Shown here in pieces: positions 8,670 through 17,379 of a stretch of DNA of 64,000 nucleotides. The DNA lies in contig CABHOV010000046.1 in NCBI GenBank assembly GCA_902168185.1, positions 620,001 to 684,000 on the forward strand, read 5' to 3'. Source of the stretch: an uncultured Bacteroides sp. (GTDB lineage: Bacteria; Bacteroidota; Bacteroidia; Cytophagales; Cyclobacteriaceae). The number at the start of each line of letters is the position of its first letter. The stretch's first letter is position 1. The translations under genes were made by a program, and so were the position numbers. The notes under the pieces are model-generated. The model made no database searches. It worked only from the letters and a program-made list of their open reading frames with translations, and was not told the origin of the DNA.

Positions 8670-9446
8670 ATGGCAAAAGGTTTATTAATTGACATGGATG
8701 GCGTTGTATATGGTGGTGATATACTTATACCAGGCGCAGATGAATTTATAGCCATGTTACTGGCAAAAGATATTCCCTTTATGTTCATGACGAATAATAG
8801 TCAGCGTACGCGACTTGAAGCTGTGCGTAAATTAAAGAAGCTGGGTATTAATGTTGATGTTAAGCATATCTATACCAGTGCTATGGCTACCGGTAAATTT
8901 CTGGCAGGACAAATTCCGAATGGCTCTGCCTATGTTTTGGGTGAAGGTGGGTTGCTTACCAGTTTACATGAAAATGGAATTTCATTGGTGGAGACTGATC
9001 CTGATTTCGTGGTGTTGGGTGAGGGAAGAAATTTTACGTTGGAGATGGTACAACGTGCCGTGGATATGATTCTTGCCGGTGCTAAATTTATCACAACCAA
9101 TCGTGATCCTTCTCCGAAAAAAGCAGGCTGGGCTAATCTCGGTATAGCGGCTACTACCGCGATGATTGAAGAAGCATCCGGTATAAAAGCGTTTGTGATC
9201 GGTAAACCTGGTCCGGTAATGATGCGCTCTGCACGTAAAGCGCTCGGGCTTGAAACCGCTGACACCACTGTAATCGGTGATACAATGGATACCGACATTC
9301 AAGGTGGTGTACAGATGGGATATAAAACTATTCTTACGCTGAGTGGTATCACTCGCAAGGAAGATTTGATCAAGTATGCATTCAAACCGGATATGGTTGT
9401 AACCTCCGTTAATGAGATCAGGTTACCGCTGCCGTGGTGGGATTAA
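8670..9446 (+). CDS. HAD-IIA family sugar phosphatase (NagD-like)
   Basis: A 258-residue cytoplasmic HAD-superfamily phosphatase. The catalytic motif I is IDMDGVVYGG, with Asp8 as nucleophile and Asp10 as acid/base. Motif II is in MTNNSQRTR and the late motif in TVIGDTMDTDIQGGVQMGYKT. The C2-type cap in the middle and the 258-residue length fit NagD / 4-nitrophenylphosphatase-like enzymes, which act on sugar or nucleotide phosphates. It follows the LacI-type gene on the same strand after 145 bp and converges with the peroxiredoxin gene with only 2 bp between them. The true substrate is unknown. Confidence 0.92.
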   Translation: MAKGLLIDMDGVVYGGDILIPGADEFIAMLLAKDIPFMFMTNNSQRTRLEAVRKLKKLGINVDVKHIYTSAMATGKFLAGQIPNGSAYVLGEGGLLTSLHENGISLVETDPDFVVLGEGRNFTLEMVQRAVDMILAGAKFITTNRDPSPKKAGWANLGIAATTAMIEEASGIKAFVIGKPGPVMMRSARKALGLETADTTVIGDTMDTDIQGGVQMGYKTILTLSGITRKEDLIKYAFKPDMVVTSVNEIRLPLPWWD

Positions 9447-9448
9447 TC

Positions 9449-9922
9449 TCACAGTGCCTTCCGTGCTGCAGGTGCAGTAACATTTTCTACCATGGCCTTA
9501 ATGTGCTTCTTCGATGAGAATATATTCTGATACATCGCGAGAATGGTATGATCTTTATCCAGCAGATACGTTGTACGCTTGGTAAACAGCGGCACAAAAG
9601 GCAATTGCGTATCGTATAGCTCGCAAACTTTCCCTCCATTATCGGCTAGTAAATCAAATGGAAGTGCCAACGTCTTTTTAAACTTTGCATGGCTTTCCAG
9701 CGTATCTCTGCTGATGCCGATAATCGTGATGTTCAACTCCTTGAACACTTCAAATGTATCTCTGAAACTACACGCTTCGTTGGTACAGCCTACTGAGAAA
9801 TCCTTTGGATAAAAATACAATACGCACGGTTTGTTCTTCATATCCTTGTACAAGGTAAAATCTCTTCCGTTGGTAGACCCTAATGTGAAATCCGGGGCCT
9901 TGGTTCCTATTGCTAGTGGCAT
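9449..9922 (-). CDS. Peroxiredoxin, AhpC/TSA family (BCP-like)
   Basis: A 157-residue thiol peroxidase that reduces hydroperoxides. The thioredoxin-like fold starts with GTKAPDFTLGSTNGRDFTL. The active-site segment is YPKDFSVGCTNEACSFRD. Peroxidatic Cys46 and a second cysteine at 51 are in the C-x4-C spacing of atypical 2-Cys bacterioferritin co-migratory proteins. The usual Thr of the PxxxTxxC motif is Ser here, a tolerated variant in the superfamily. It is convergent with the HAD gene, whose stop is only 2 bp away, so the two transcripts probably share end signals. Confidence 0.93.
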   Translation of the reverse strand: MPLAIGTKAPDFTLGSTNGRDFTLYKDMKNKPCVLYFYPKDFSVGCTNEACSFRDTFEVFKELNITIIGISRDTLESHAKFKKTLALPFDLLADNGGKVCELYDTQLPFVPLFTKRTTYLLDKDHTILAMYQNIFSSKKHIKAMVENVTAPAARKAL

Positions 9923-10070
9923 ATCGTGTTGTTAGATTCTGTTATCAAAATTCGCAAAACCTTTTTAAAAAACTATTAACTTCTTCACTTACGTAATAGA
10001 AAGTGAACATGGTTTTCACTTCGGAAAATATATTCCTCTGTTTCATTACGGAATACTGGGTATCATAAAA

Positions 10071-10101
10071 AAAGCGGCAGACTATTATGTCATGCCGCTT
10101 T
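10071..10101 (-). terminator. Rho-independent terminator of the ECF/DUF4097 operon
   Basis: AAAGCGGCA / TGCCGCTTT stem with a 13-nt loop, 63 bp after the stop at 10164. On the minus strand the stem is followed by a run of seven T. It ends the operon reading from 13535 to 10164. Confidence 0.8.
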
Positions 10102-10163
10102 CCAATAAACCACTAAGTATATAAAGTCGCAATCTTCTTTACGTCAGCCTTGAAAAATATAGG

Positions 10164-11063
10164 CTACTTCTTCCTTACATAAATATCTCCGTTGTAGTTC
10201 TTCAGCGTGATCTCAGCTCCTCCCCCATTTACATCACCACGTTTATAGTCATCGATCGTTACGCGGTATACACCAGACTTCGCATCTTTCTTCTGTACCG
10301 GACCGGTGTTGGTCATTTTCATATCGAAGCCGGTAAAGATCTCACCTTGTTCGGTTTTCATTTTAAAACTCGCTTTCATCGTTGAAGGAAATGTAAGGTC
10401 TATATCTCCATTGAAAGTAGAGAATGACATTGGTGCACCTTCTTTTACTTTATCGAATGTGACTTTCACTTCGCCATTATAGGTTGTTGCTACAACAGAT
10501 CCCGAAATATTAAGAGCTGTAATTTCTCCGTTGTAGTTCGTGAGTTCAAGTTCTCCTTGCACATTGGTGATTATCAAATCGCCATCGTTATAAGTATGTA
10601 CTTCCATATCGAAACCAGAAGGCACTTCAATTTCAAGATCAAGTTTGTTGTTCCATGAATTGGACTGAACTTTTACAAAGTTGCTCGCCTCTGTTACCTC
10701 CAGATCCATACCTCCTCCACCAATCTTACGAAGTCCTTCTGTTCCTTTCGGGTCTTTGTCTTTATTTTTATTTTCACCGCGATTACGATTATGGTTGCGA
10801 TCGTGCTCCTTTGTATCGTCATCACAATCTTCGCAGTCGCCATCCTCTATAGCTTTATATTTTACCAATACATCTTTTCTGGCCGTTCCTTTTACCGTGA
10901 TCGATCCATAGTTCAAATGTGCCTTAAGCTTGCCTCGCTTAGCCGGATCACTCAGTGGCACCGTGAACTCATTATTACTTTGAGCATTTGTAATGGATGA
11001 TGTTATCAATATCAATCCGAAGGTGATCAACGCCAGGGCAATTGCCAATACTTGATTTTTCAT
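10164..11063 (-). CDS. DUF4097-type beta-helix envelope protein
   Basis: A 299-residue exported protein if started at ATG 11063, where MKNQVLAIALALITFGLILI forms a clean signal peptide. An ATG at 11093 and a GTG at 11147 would only add an unlikely N-terminal tail. The body contains repeated short strands such as GDLIITNVQGELELTNYNGE, SGSVVATTYNGEVKV and STFNGDIDLTFP, the repetitive right-handed beta-helix pattern of DUF4097 proteins. Residues about 70-110 form a hydrophilic Asp/Asn/Lys-rich insertion. Function of the family is not established; some are annotated as putative adhesins. It is last in a four-gene operon headed by an ECF sigma factor and is a paralogue of the preceding gene. Confidence 0.85.
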   Translation of the reverse strand: MKNQVLAIALALITFGLILITSSITNAQSNNEFTVPLSDPAKRGKLKAHLNYGSITVKGTARKDVLVKYKAIEDGDCEDCDDDTKEHDRNHNRNRGENKNKDKDPKGTEGLRKIGGGGMDLEVTEASNFVKVQSNSWNNKLDLEIEVPSGFDMEVHTYNDGDLIITNVQGELELTNYNGEITALNISGSVVATTYNGEVKVTFDKVKEGAPMSFSTFNGDIDLTFPSTMKASFKMKTEQGEIFTGFDMKMTNTGPVQKKDAKSGVYRVTIDDYKRGDVNGGGAEITLKNYNGDIYVRKK

Positions 11064-11168
11064 ATAGTCTGTATTCTCTTTTTTCTGATTCATTTTTACT
11101 TTCCAAAAGGGCAATCCTATAGCGGACGCCTTCCGGTATAAAGACACTTTATCTTCTGATGTATATAT

Positions 11169-12059
11169 TTAGTTTGTTTTTTCTTTCAGGTATACATTAC
11201 CATTAAAAGTTTCGAAGTCGAGTAGGATTCCGCCTGTACCAGCCTGGTATCGGTTACCGTTCACTTTGAAACGTATACCCTCTCCTTTTTGACTCTTTTC
11301 GATTTGTGCAGGCAGTGACTGTAGTTTATCGATGTTGGTATAAAAATTACCGTTGAAGCTTTCGAAACTTAAATTAGCAGCGAGTCCTTTTTGAAACCAT
11401 GCGTTGATATCTCCATTGAGCGAATAGAAGCGACAGTCTTTCTTCGGGTTAGCAGCATACTCTACATCCAGGTTTCCATTAATAGTGCTCGCCTCTGCTT
11501 CGCGTACCAGGTTCTGCAACTTGATGCTGCCATTGATGTTATTGGCCATTACTACACCGTTGATTCCCTGCACAACTACATTGCCGTTGTTGATGGTACT
11601 TACATCTATATTTACATGCGCTGGTACTTTCACTACAAAGTCTAGTTTCCAATCATACTCTGCGTGGCATTCTTTACAGTTGTTATTCCAGTTATACCGC
11701 CAGCTCTTTTTGTTTTTACTTCTGTTGTTTTCAGATGTACGTCCAAACGAATTGCATTCACCTTCAGCATACAGGATGATTGTATCTACAAGGTCAATTA
11801 CACCAAGCTTGATTTCCTGTTTGCCTTTTTCAAGACGCTCTTGTGTTTTAGCCGTCACCGTTTTGGTAACTTCTACCAGGATCTTATCTCCGGTATATCC
11901 TTCCACCTGTATATTTCCATTTATGTTGGCAATCATGAGTGCGTTGGCAACATCTTTTTTCTCGAACGTAAATTCCTTTGTTATTTTCTCCGTATGAGTC
12001 TGCGCCTGTATCGCTATAGCACAAAGCATCATACAAACTAATAGTATCGTTGTTTTCAT
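11169..12059 (-). CDS. DUF4097-type beta-helix envelope protein
   Basis: A 296-residue protein with a typical signal peptide (MKTTILLVCMMLCAIAIQAQ). After about residue 40 it consists of repeated strands with the NGN/NGS turn pattern: MIANINGNIQVEGYTGD, INNGNVVVQGINGVV, ANNINGSIKLQNLV, SFNGNFYTNI, ETFNGNVYLKEK. This is the DUF4097 beta-helix signature. The stretch around 110-145 is rich in Asn, Lys and Trp. It is probably periplasmic or surface-exposed. It lies between the HEAT-repeat membrane protein and a second DUF4097 gene and presumably belongs to the same sigma-controlled envelope response. Function unknown. Confidence 0.85.
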   Translation of the reverse strand: MKTTILLVCMMLCAIAIQAQTHTEKITKEFTFEKKDVANALMIANINGNIQVEGYTGDKILVEVTKTVTAKTQERLEKGKQEIKLGVIDLVDTIILYAEGECNSFGRTSENNRSKNKKSWRYNWNNNCKECHAEYDWKLDFVVKVPAHVNIDVSTINNGNVVVQGINGVVMANNINGSIKLQNLVREAEASTINGNLDVEYAANPKKDCRFYSLNGDINAWFQKGLAANLSFESFNGNFYTNIDKLQSLPAQIEKSQKGEGIRFKVNGNRYQAGTGGILLDFETFNGNVYLKEKTN

Positions 12060-12134
12060 ATTTCAGTTTTTTTAGTAAACCAACTATATATTTCATTCTT
12101 CCTTTCAAGCAGTCCGGGCATGCACCGGTTGCTA

Positions 12135-12926
12135 TCAGATAATTACTTGTATACTTTCCTGTATTTTCTTCTTTACTTCTTTGGGAGTGTTCTTGTCCTG
12201 CAAGAGTTTCTCGAGTTCTTTTACAGAAGATTTAGCCTGGAGTGCTGCCATCAGCTCGGCAAGCTCAAGCTGCACCAGCGGTGATTCTTGTTTTGCTATC
12301 GAGCGGATCAGTTCTTCGCGCACAGCGCTTTCTTTTGCGTATGCTTTCAGAGCATCCAGTGCCGCGAGCCTTACGTTTACGTTACTATCATTGTTAAGCG
12401 TTTCCAATAAGGCAAGGGTAACTTTGTTGCTTACCTGGTCCATATCCTGTGTGAGACTTACAGCCTTCAACCGATCCGTTGCCGATTCTTTTTCAAGCAG
12501 TGAAAGCATCATCATCTCTTTGAGATCTGTAACCTGCTGGCTCAGCACAGCAATCTCTCCTTGGTTCGCATTACCTGCAGGTTGCTGACGAATAAAGTAT
12601 CCTGCAGCAAGCCCGATGATTAACGTTACCGAAGCAAAAGCAAGACGTGGTATAATTTCCGGCCAGGCAAAGAACTGCTTCCATGAGAATGTTTTAGCTT
12701 GTTTTTTTTCCTGCGCCAGCATGTGATAAAAGCGATCATCCAATTGTAGAGAAGGTGAAGGATCTTCTACATGAATAACTTGTTCGTTCAACAAATTCAG
12801 GTCATGAAGATCTGCCAAATCGATCACGCCTTCTTCAATGCATTTCTCGATCATCTTTACCTCTTCTGCATTTGCCTGCCCTGCATTATACTTCGTTAGC
12901 AGCGCCCCTATATTTACCTGTTCCAT
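12135..12926 (-). CDS. Single-pass membrane protein with C-terminal HEAT repeats, putative anti-sigma factor
   Basis: 263 residues. The cytoplasmic N-terminus (1-90) is acidic and contains a short anti-sigma-like helical segment (LLTKYNAGQANAEEVKMIEK). One membrane helix lies at about 93-112. The part after the membrane has HEAT-like helical repeats from about 160 to 255, for example VNVRLAALDALKAYAKESA and LVQLELAELMAALQAKSSV, rich in Ala and Leu. The gene follows an ECF sigma gene by 33 bp, the usual place for its anti-sigma partner, although no zinc-binding HxxxCxxC motif is present. HEAT repeats on the far side of the membrane could sense an envelope ligand. Anti-sigma role is inferred from position. 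Confidence 0.7.
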   Translation of the reverse strand: MEQVNIGALLTKYNAGQANAEEVKMIEKCIEEGVIDLADLHDLNLLNEQVIHVEDPSPSLQLDDRFYHMLAQEKKQAKTFSWKQFFAWPEIIPRLAFASVTLIIGLAAGYFIRQQPAGNANQGEIAVLSQQVTDLKEMMMLSLLEKESATDRLKAVSLTQDMDQVSNKVTLALLETLNNDSNVNVRLAALDALKAYAKESAVREELIRSIAKQESPLVQLELAELMAALQAKSSVKELEKLLQDKNTPKEVKKKIQESIQVII

Positions 12927-12959
12927 AATCTTTCTTTAAATCCCGATCGGATATAATCT

Positions 12960-13535
12960 TTAGTATCGCGTCTCCAGTTTCTGATACATCTCCTTCAAGT
13001 CCTGTAGCGCTCTGAAAACTTTTACCTTCACGGCACCTTCCGAGCACCCGAGTATCTCGCCGATCTCTTTATACTTCTTGTCCTGAAATTTGCTGAGCAA
13101 CAAGATCTCTCGCTTTTCTTCCGGCAACCTGTCCATGGCCATGGAAAGTAGTTGCATCTCTTCTTCACGCTGCATGACAGACGAGCGATTCTCATCGCTT
13201 CCGAGTTTGTCTTCCCACGCTTCCAGTGAATCTTTGGCAGCGAGCTTGTTCTTCCGGTGATGGTCGTGACTCACATTGCGCGCGATGTGAAACATCCAGG
13301 TTTTAAAGTCGCCCTCTCCGCGGAAGAGATAGCGATACTTCAGTATCCGGAAAAAAACATTCTGCACTAGATCTTCACTGAGCTCGGAATCTTTATTCAT
13401 GTGGTAGAAAAAACCGAACAAAGGTTTCTTATACCGCTCAAAGAGCAAGCTCATTTTGTCGAGATCGCCATCCCTGACTTTCAGCATCAAGGCATTGTCT
13501 GTAAGTGCGTCCAATTCAGAAGATAAAGTTTTCAA
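12960..13535 (-). CDS. RNA polymerase sigma factor, ECF subfamily
   Basis: Sigma region 2 is clear in VRDGDLDKMSLLFERYKKPL and EDLVQNVFFRILKYRYLF, followed by FKTWMFHIARNVSHDHHRK. Region 4 lies in EKREILLLSKFQDKKYKEIGE and GCSEGAVKVKVFRALQDLK. No ATG precedes the conserved start of region 2. TTG at 13535 gives MKTLSSELDALTDNALM, which fits the family. TTG 13580 would add 15 residues, and the first ATG (13487) would remove conserved residues. Product is 191 residues. It heads an operon with the HEAT-repeat membrane protein and two DUF4097 proteins, probably an autoregulated envelope-stress module. Confidence 0.92.
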   Translation of the reverse strand: MKTLSSELDALTDNALMLKVRDGDLDKMSLLFERYKKPLFGFFYHMNKDSELSEDLVQNVFFRILKYRYLFRGEGDFKTWMFHIARNVSHDHHRKNKLAAKDSLEAWEDKLGSDENRSSVMQREEEMQLLSMAMDRLPEEKREILLLSKFQDKKYKEIGEILGCSEGAVKVKVFRALQDLKEMYQKLETRY

Positions 13536-13718
13536 AAGGGGTAACTTAAGGATTGCAGTTTGGTTACACGGTGCGGGCAAAGTTTTTTCTAAAATTTAGC
13601 TGCCGCAGATATTTAGTACGATTCACACTTCATTTATAAATGTATAACCTACATCATAAACCTGGATATTTTATAGGTCTTCCCGAGTTTTTGTATTATC
13701 TTCCTCTGGCCCATCCAA

Positions 13719-15638
13719 ATGAAAACCTACAGCATTCTCATATTGCTGGTAAGCTCTATAGTACTTACCGGAATAAGTGCTGCTATAACGCACTTTGCAG
13801 TCCGCGACAGCCGGGACCGTGTAGAGTGGGTATTTCATACGTACCAGGCTATCGGACAATCGTCAGAACTCCTCGCGCTATTAAAGGATATGGAATCAAG
13901 TCAACGCGGTTATATATTAACCGGTAACACCGACTACCTTAAAAATATAGAGAGTAACAGCCGTATATTAATGATTACGGAAGACTCGCTTCTTCATCTT
14001 GTCTCTGATAATCCGCAGCAGACATTATTACTCACAAGCAAACTTTTTCCGATCATACAACAAAAGCATGACCTTATCCGGGACGCGATCCGGTATTATA
14101 GTATATATGGACAAGACAGTGCATCCAACTTTGTAAAAAGAGGTAAAGGAAAAACACTGATGGATAGTATACAGGTACTGAAGTCAGCCTTCAGTGGACA
14201 CGAGAAAGTACTTCTGACGGATCGTCTGCAACAAGTTATGCTTACCAATAAACGGCAGTCGATTGTACGCTATAGCAGTTTTACGTTGATCGCATTGGTT
14301 TCTCTTCTGGCGCTGATCACCATTGTACAGAAAGATCGCAAGAACAAAGAACTGATCGGTCAGCTTAACACGGCTAATGAAGTGCTTGAACAAAAAGTAA
14401 AGCAACGTACGCTTGAACTTCAACAACAATCTGACTTAACGGAACAGCTAAATGAAGAGCTGCAACAAAATATGGAAGAGCTGGAAACATTTTATGAGAC
14501 GCTGCAGGTGCGGCATATCAAAACAGAAGATGCTTTGCAGGAAGTACAGGATCTCTACAACAACGCTCCCTGCGGCTATCATTCGCTGTCTCCGGAAGGT
14601 GTCATTATCCGGATGAACCAGACCGAATTAAAATGGCTTGGGTATACCAAAGAAGAAGTACTGGGTAGCATGCAGATTACAAATATACTTATACCGGAAG
14701 AACATCAATCTTACTATGATGACTTTGCCAGTTTTAAGAAGACAGGAGTCATCCATAACAAGGAGCATACTTTTCTGCGGAAAGATGGAAGCACGTTTCC
14801 TGTGCTGCTAAATGCCACTGCTATATATAACGAAGACGGTACATATCTAATGAGCCGCGGAAATGTGACAGACATAACTGAACGAAAGGAGTACGAACGA
14901 CAATTGATGGACGCCAATAAAAAGCTTGTACACTTTAATGAAGAGAAAAATAATTTCCTAAGTATAGCAGCACATGATTTAAAAAGTCCGATCAATAATA
15001 TTATAGGTCTGATCAGCCTGATCAAAATGCAAAAAGGAAATGATCTCTCCAGCGATCAGAGTGAGTATATACACTATATACAGCAGGCTTGTAACAACAT
15101 GCAGAACCTCATTATCAATCTTCTTGACATCAATAAAATTGAACAGGGTATAAATGATGTTAATCCGGAGAAAGTAAATATGAGCAACCTTGTTAAACAT
15201 CATCTCCATGTGTTTAAAGAAAGTGCAGCAGCAAAGAATATACAGCTGACGTTAAAAGATCACTCCCCGGATATAAATCTGGTCATTGATGTTTCTGCGA
15301 TGCAACGGATACTTGAAAATCTTTTGTCCAACGCGCTGAAATTCTCTCCTAAAAACAAGGAAGTTATCATCCGCATTTTGCAACACGAAGACGTTGTGAA
15401 AATCGAAGTAGAAGATGGTGGCCCTGGTATTCCTCCCGAGGAGATCGGTATGTTATTCAAAAAATTTAAAAAGCTCAGTGCACGGCCTACCGATGGTGAA
15501 AGCTCAACAGGCTTAGGACTTTCAATCGTGAAAGAACTTGTGCACTTACTCAAGGGGAAAGTATATGTTGAAAGCGAAGTAAACAAAAGAACCGTGTTCA
15601 CCATCGAATTGCCATTCGAGAATATCTCGTATTCATAA
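13719..15638 (+). CDS. Sensor histidine kinase with CHASE3 and PAS domains
   Basis: A 639-residue membrane kinase. An N-terminal membrane helix (about 4-24) and a second near 185-205 bracket a CHASE3 extracytoplasmic sensor (SSQRGYILTGNTDYLKNIES). A coiled coil (about 215-275) rich in Gln, Leu and Glu follows. The PAS domain (about 285-390) is marked by LYNNAPCGYHSLSPEG and GYTKEEVLG. HisKA contains phospho-acceptor His419 in AAHDLKSPINN. The HATPase domain shows NALKF, VEDGGPGIPPEE and GLGLSI. No response regulator gene is adjacent, so it is an orphan kinase. It is divergent from the sigma operon at 12960-13535. Confidence 0.95.
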   Translation: MKTYSILILLVSSIVLTGISAAITHFAVRDSRDRVEWVFHTYQAIGQSSELLALLKDMESSQRGYILTGNTDYLKNIESNSRILMITEDSLLHLVSDNPQQTLLLTSKLFPIIQQKHDLIRDAIRYYSIYGQDSASNFVKRGKGKTLMDSIQVLKSAFSGHEKVLLTDRLQQVMLTNKRQSIVRYSSFTLIALVSLLALITIVQKDRKNKELIGQLNTANEVLEQKVKQRTLELQQQSDLTEQLNEELQQNMEELETFYETLQVRHIKTEDALQEVQDLYNNAPCGYHSLSPEGVIIRMNQTELKWLGYTKEEVLGSMQITNILIPEEHQSYYDDFASFKKTGVIHNKEHTFLRKDGSTFPVLLNATAIYNEDGTYLMSRGNVTDITERKEYERQLMDANKKLVHFNEEKNNFLSIAAHDLKSPINNIIGLISLIKMQKGNDLSSDQSEYIHYIQQACNNMQNLIINLLDINKIEQGINDVNPEKVNMSNLVKHHLHVFKESAAAKNIQLTLKDHSPDINLVIDVSAMQRILENLLSNALKFSPKNKEVIIRILQHEDVVKIEVEDGGPGIPPEEIGMLFKKFKKLSARPTDGESSTGLGLSIVKELVHLLKGKVYVESEVNKRTVFTIELPFENISYS

Positions 15639-15710
15639 CTCGTCTATAAAGACACGTATAGGAGCAAATCTCGATAGGAATCAAAAAACAGATGTCTATA
15701 CAAACATCAA

Positions 15711-16331
15711 TTATGAATTGCGTATAGATGAAAGTTTATTGCGTTCGTCTTGCAGTTCGCGTGAAAGCTTGGTTTGTTTCTCCATCGCTCTTCGTTTATA
15801 CTCTTCGTATTCGTTGGTGAGCATATTGATGGTAAGCTTCTTTTCGTGAAGTGATTTATTGATCATCTTCATACGGCCCGCCAGGGTAACTATAACAAAT
15901 GCCAACGCTACCAGCAAAACAGCAAAGATGGTAAGGAAAGCACTTTTTTGAATATCAATTCCCAGTACAGAAATATGTGTACTGTCGTGAAGCGTTGCCG
16001 CCATCGACTGTTCTTTTTTCTGAAGAGAATCCTTTACCTGTGCTACCTGCTTTTTTAACTGCTCAATGTTTTTATTGGCAGCCAGAATGGTAACATCTTT
16101 TGCCGCCAACGAATCGCGCGTAATTTTCCAGACGCCATCCATCACGCTTTCTTTCACAACCTTATATTCTTTGAAGGATTGTGACTTCGCCTTCATGATG
16201 CTATAGCGCTCACGCAACGTATAGTTTTCAGGTTGCGTCTGTATCGGAGTTTCTTCTGCAGGTTGTTGCGCAAATAAAAATTGAAACGCCAACATACATA
16301 CCCACAGTGCAACAAAGTTTTTCATTTTCAT
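15711..16331 (-). CDS. Membrane protein with coiled coils, function unknown
   Basis: 206 residues. A signal peptide (MKMKNFVALWVCMLAFQFLFAQ) is followed by a helical, coiled-coil-prone segment around 80-115 (NKNIEQLKKQVAQVKDSLQKK). A membrane helix lies around 132-152 and a second basic coiled-coil tail at about 155-206. This places the first coil outside the inner membrane and the tail in the cytoplasm. The layout suggests a structural or tethering role, but no family was recognised. It is convergent with the histidine kinase gene, 72 bp away, and no operon partner is evident. Confidence 0.7.
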   Translation of the reverse strand: MKMKNFVALWVCMLAFQFLFAQQPAEETPIQTQPENYTLRERYSIMKAKSQSFKEYKVVKESVMDGVWKITRDSLAAKDVTILAANKNIEQLKKQVAQVKDSLQKKEQSMAATLHDSTHISVLGIDIQKSAFLTIFAVLLVALAFVIVTLAGRMKMINKSLHEKKLTINMLTNEYEEYKRRAMEKQTKLSRELQDERNKLSSIRNS

Positions 16332-16474
16332 AAGCGGTCTTTGGTTGATAGATTTTGCAAAATACGCTATCCCACAACTTTTTTACTACCTCGTTTATTT
16401 CAGCAGTGAATCTATTCGATTAAAGCTTTATGACAAGGGATGAAAGGTAACCATTCTAAATCAAAAAAATAAAA

Positions 16475-17278
16475 TTATGCAATACGTTTTGCTCTCCCCT
16501 CTTCGATGCCCAGGCCGAACAACGCGAAATCATACTTCACCGGATCGGCCGGATCAAGTGCACGCAGACGCGCAGTAAGTTCAAGTGCCGTCTGCCAATC
16601 GGTTTGCTTTCGCTTGATGAGTTTGAGTCTGCGGGCAACGCGATCCACATGCACATCACAAGGGCAGATCAGCTGTGACGGCTTGATTTTTTTCCAGATG
16701 CCGAAGTCCACACCCTTATCATCATCACGCACCATCCACCGAAGGTACATCACCAGTCGCTTGCAGGTAGATTTTCGCGCAGGCGATGGAATGTGTTTTC
16801 GTGTACGGTGTGGTGCATCATCAAGACTAAAAAATAATTCCTGGAATTGGTTGAGTCCCTGCTCCACAGTGTCCACTTTATCTCCTGCATAAAATGCATC
16901 TTCCAGCGAACGATGATTTTGATAGTACCACTTCAGCGCCTCAACAAAATACAACGTATCGGTAGCATTGAAAGTACGATGCTTGAAAAGAAGCAACGGC
17001 TTTAAATCTTTCTCGCGATGATGAAGAATAAATTCATGTGGATCATTGTCCATCATCGCCATGAGTTGCCTGCATTTATTGATGATCGTTTTGCGCTGAC
17101 CCCACGCCAACACTGCTGCAAACAATCCTGCAATTTCTATATCCTGCTTTTTTGTAAAAGCATGCGGAATGGAAACCGGATCATTTTCTATGAAGTCCGG
17201 TCGATTATATAACACTACCTTCTGATCTAAAAACTCTTTCAGCGCAGCAGCTGTGAGTTTGCTTCTGTTTACGGCCAC
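16475..17278 (-). CDS. TIGR02757 family protein (DUF2400)
   Basis: 267 residues that fit the conserved Bacteroidota TIGR02757 family from end to end. Visible family features are the opening LKEFLDQKVVLYNRPDFIE, the block AAVLAWGQRKTIINKCRQLM, and the later RWMVRDDDKGVDFGIWKKI with CDVHVDRVARRLKL. The pattern resembles helix-hairpin-helix DNA glycosylase-like folds, and a nucleic-acid role has been suggested for the family but is not shown here. Start is GTG 17278 because the conserved block begins within a few residues and no ATG is available. It stands alone and is divergent from the serine hydrolase gene. Confidence 0.88.
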   Translation of the reverse strand: MAVNRSKLTAAALKEFLDQKVVLYNRPDFIENDPVSIPHAFTKKQDIEIAGLFAAVLAWGQRKTIINKCRQLMAMMDNDPHEFILHHREKDLKPLLLFKHRTFNATDTLYFVEALKWYYQNHRSLEDAFYAGDKVDTVEQGLNQFQELFFSLDDAPHRTRKHIPSPARKSTCKRLVMYLRWMVRDDDKGVDFGIWKKIKPSQLICPCDVHVDRVARRLKLIKRKQTDWQTALELTARLRALDPADPVKYDFALFGLGIEEGRAKRIA

Positions 17279-17343
17279 CCCAATATTTTCTCAATAATAC
17301 TAGAATTAATGTAGACCACATGATGCTATTTCAAAACGAATAG

Positions 17344-17351
17344 TAGCTTTG
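17344..17351 (+). promoter_or_regulatory. Putative -7 box of the serine hydrolase gene
   Basis: TAGCTTTG matches the Bacteroidota -7 consensus TAnnTTTG exactly, 29 bp before the ATG at 17380. No good TTTG box is found 19-21 nt upstream, so the call rests on the -7 element alone. Confidence 0.4.
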
Positions 17352-17379
17352 TTAACACACGAAAATTTTAACATCCGTC

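Noticed and set aside
10018-10046. TTCGGAA and TTACGGAA upstream of the peroxiredoxin gene as further phased repeats
   Set aside because: Their start-to-start distance is about 26 bp rather than 21, and no -7 box follows.
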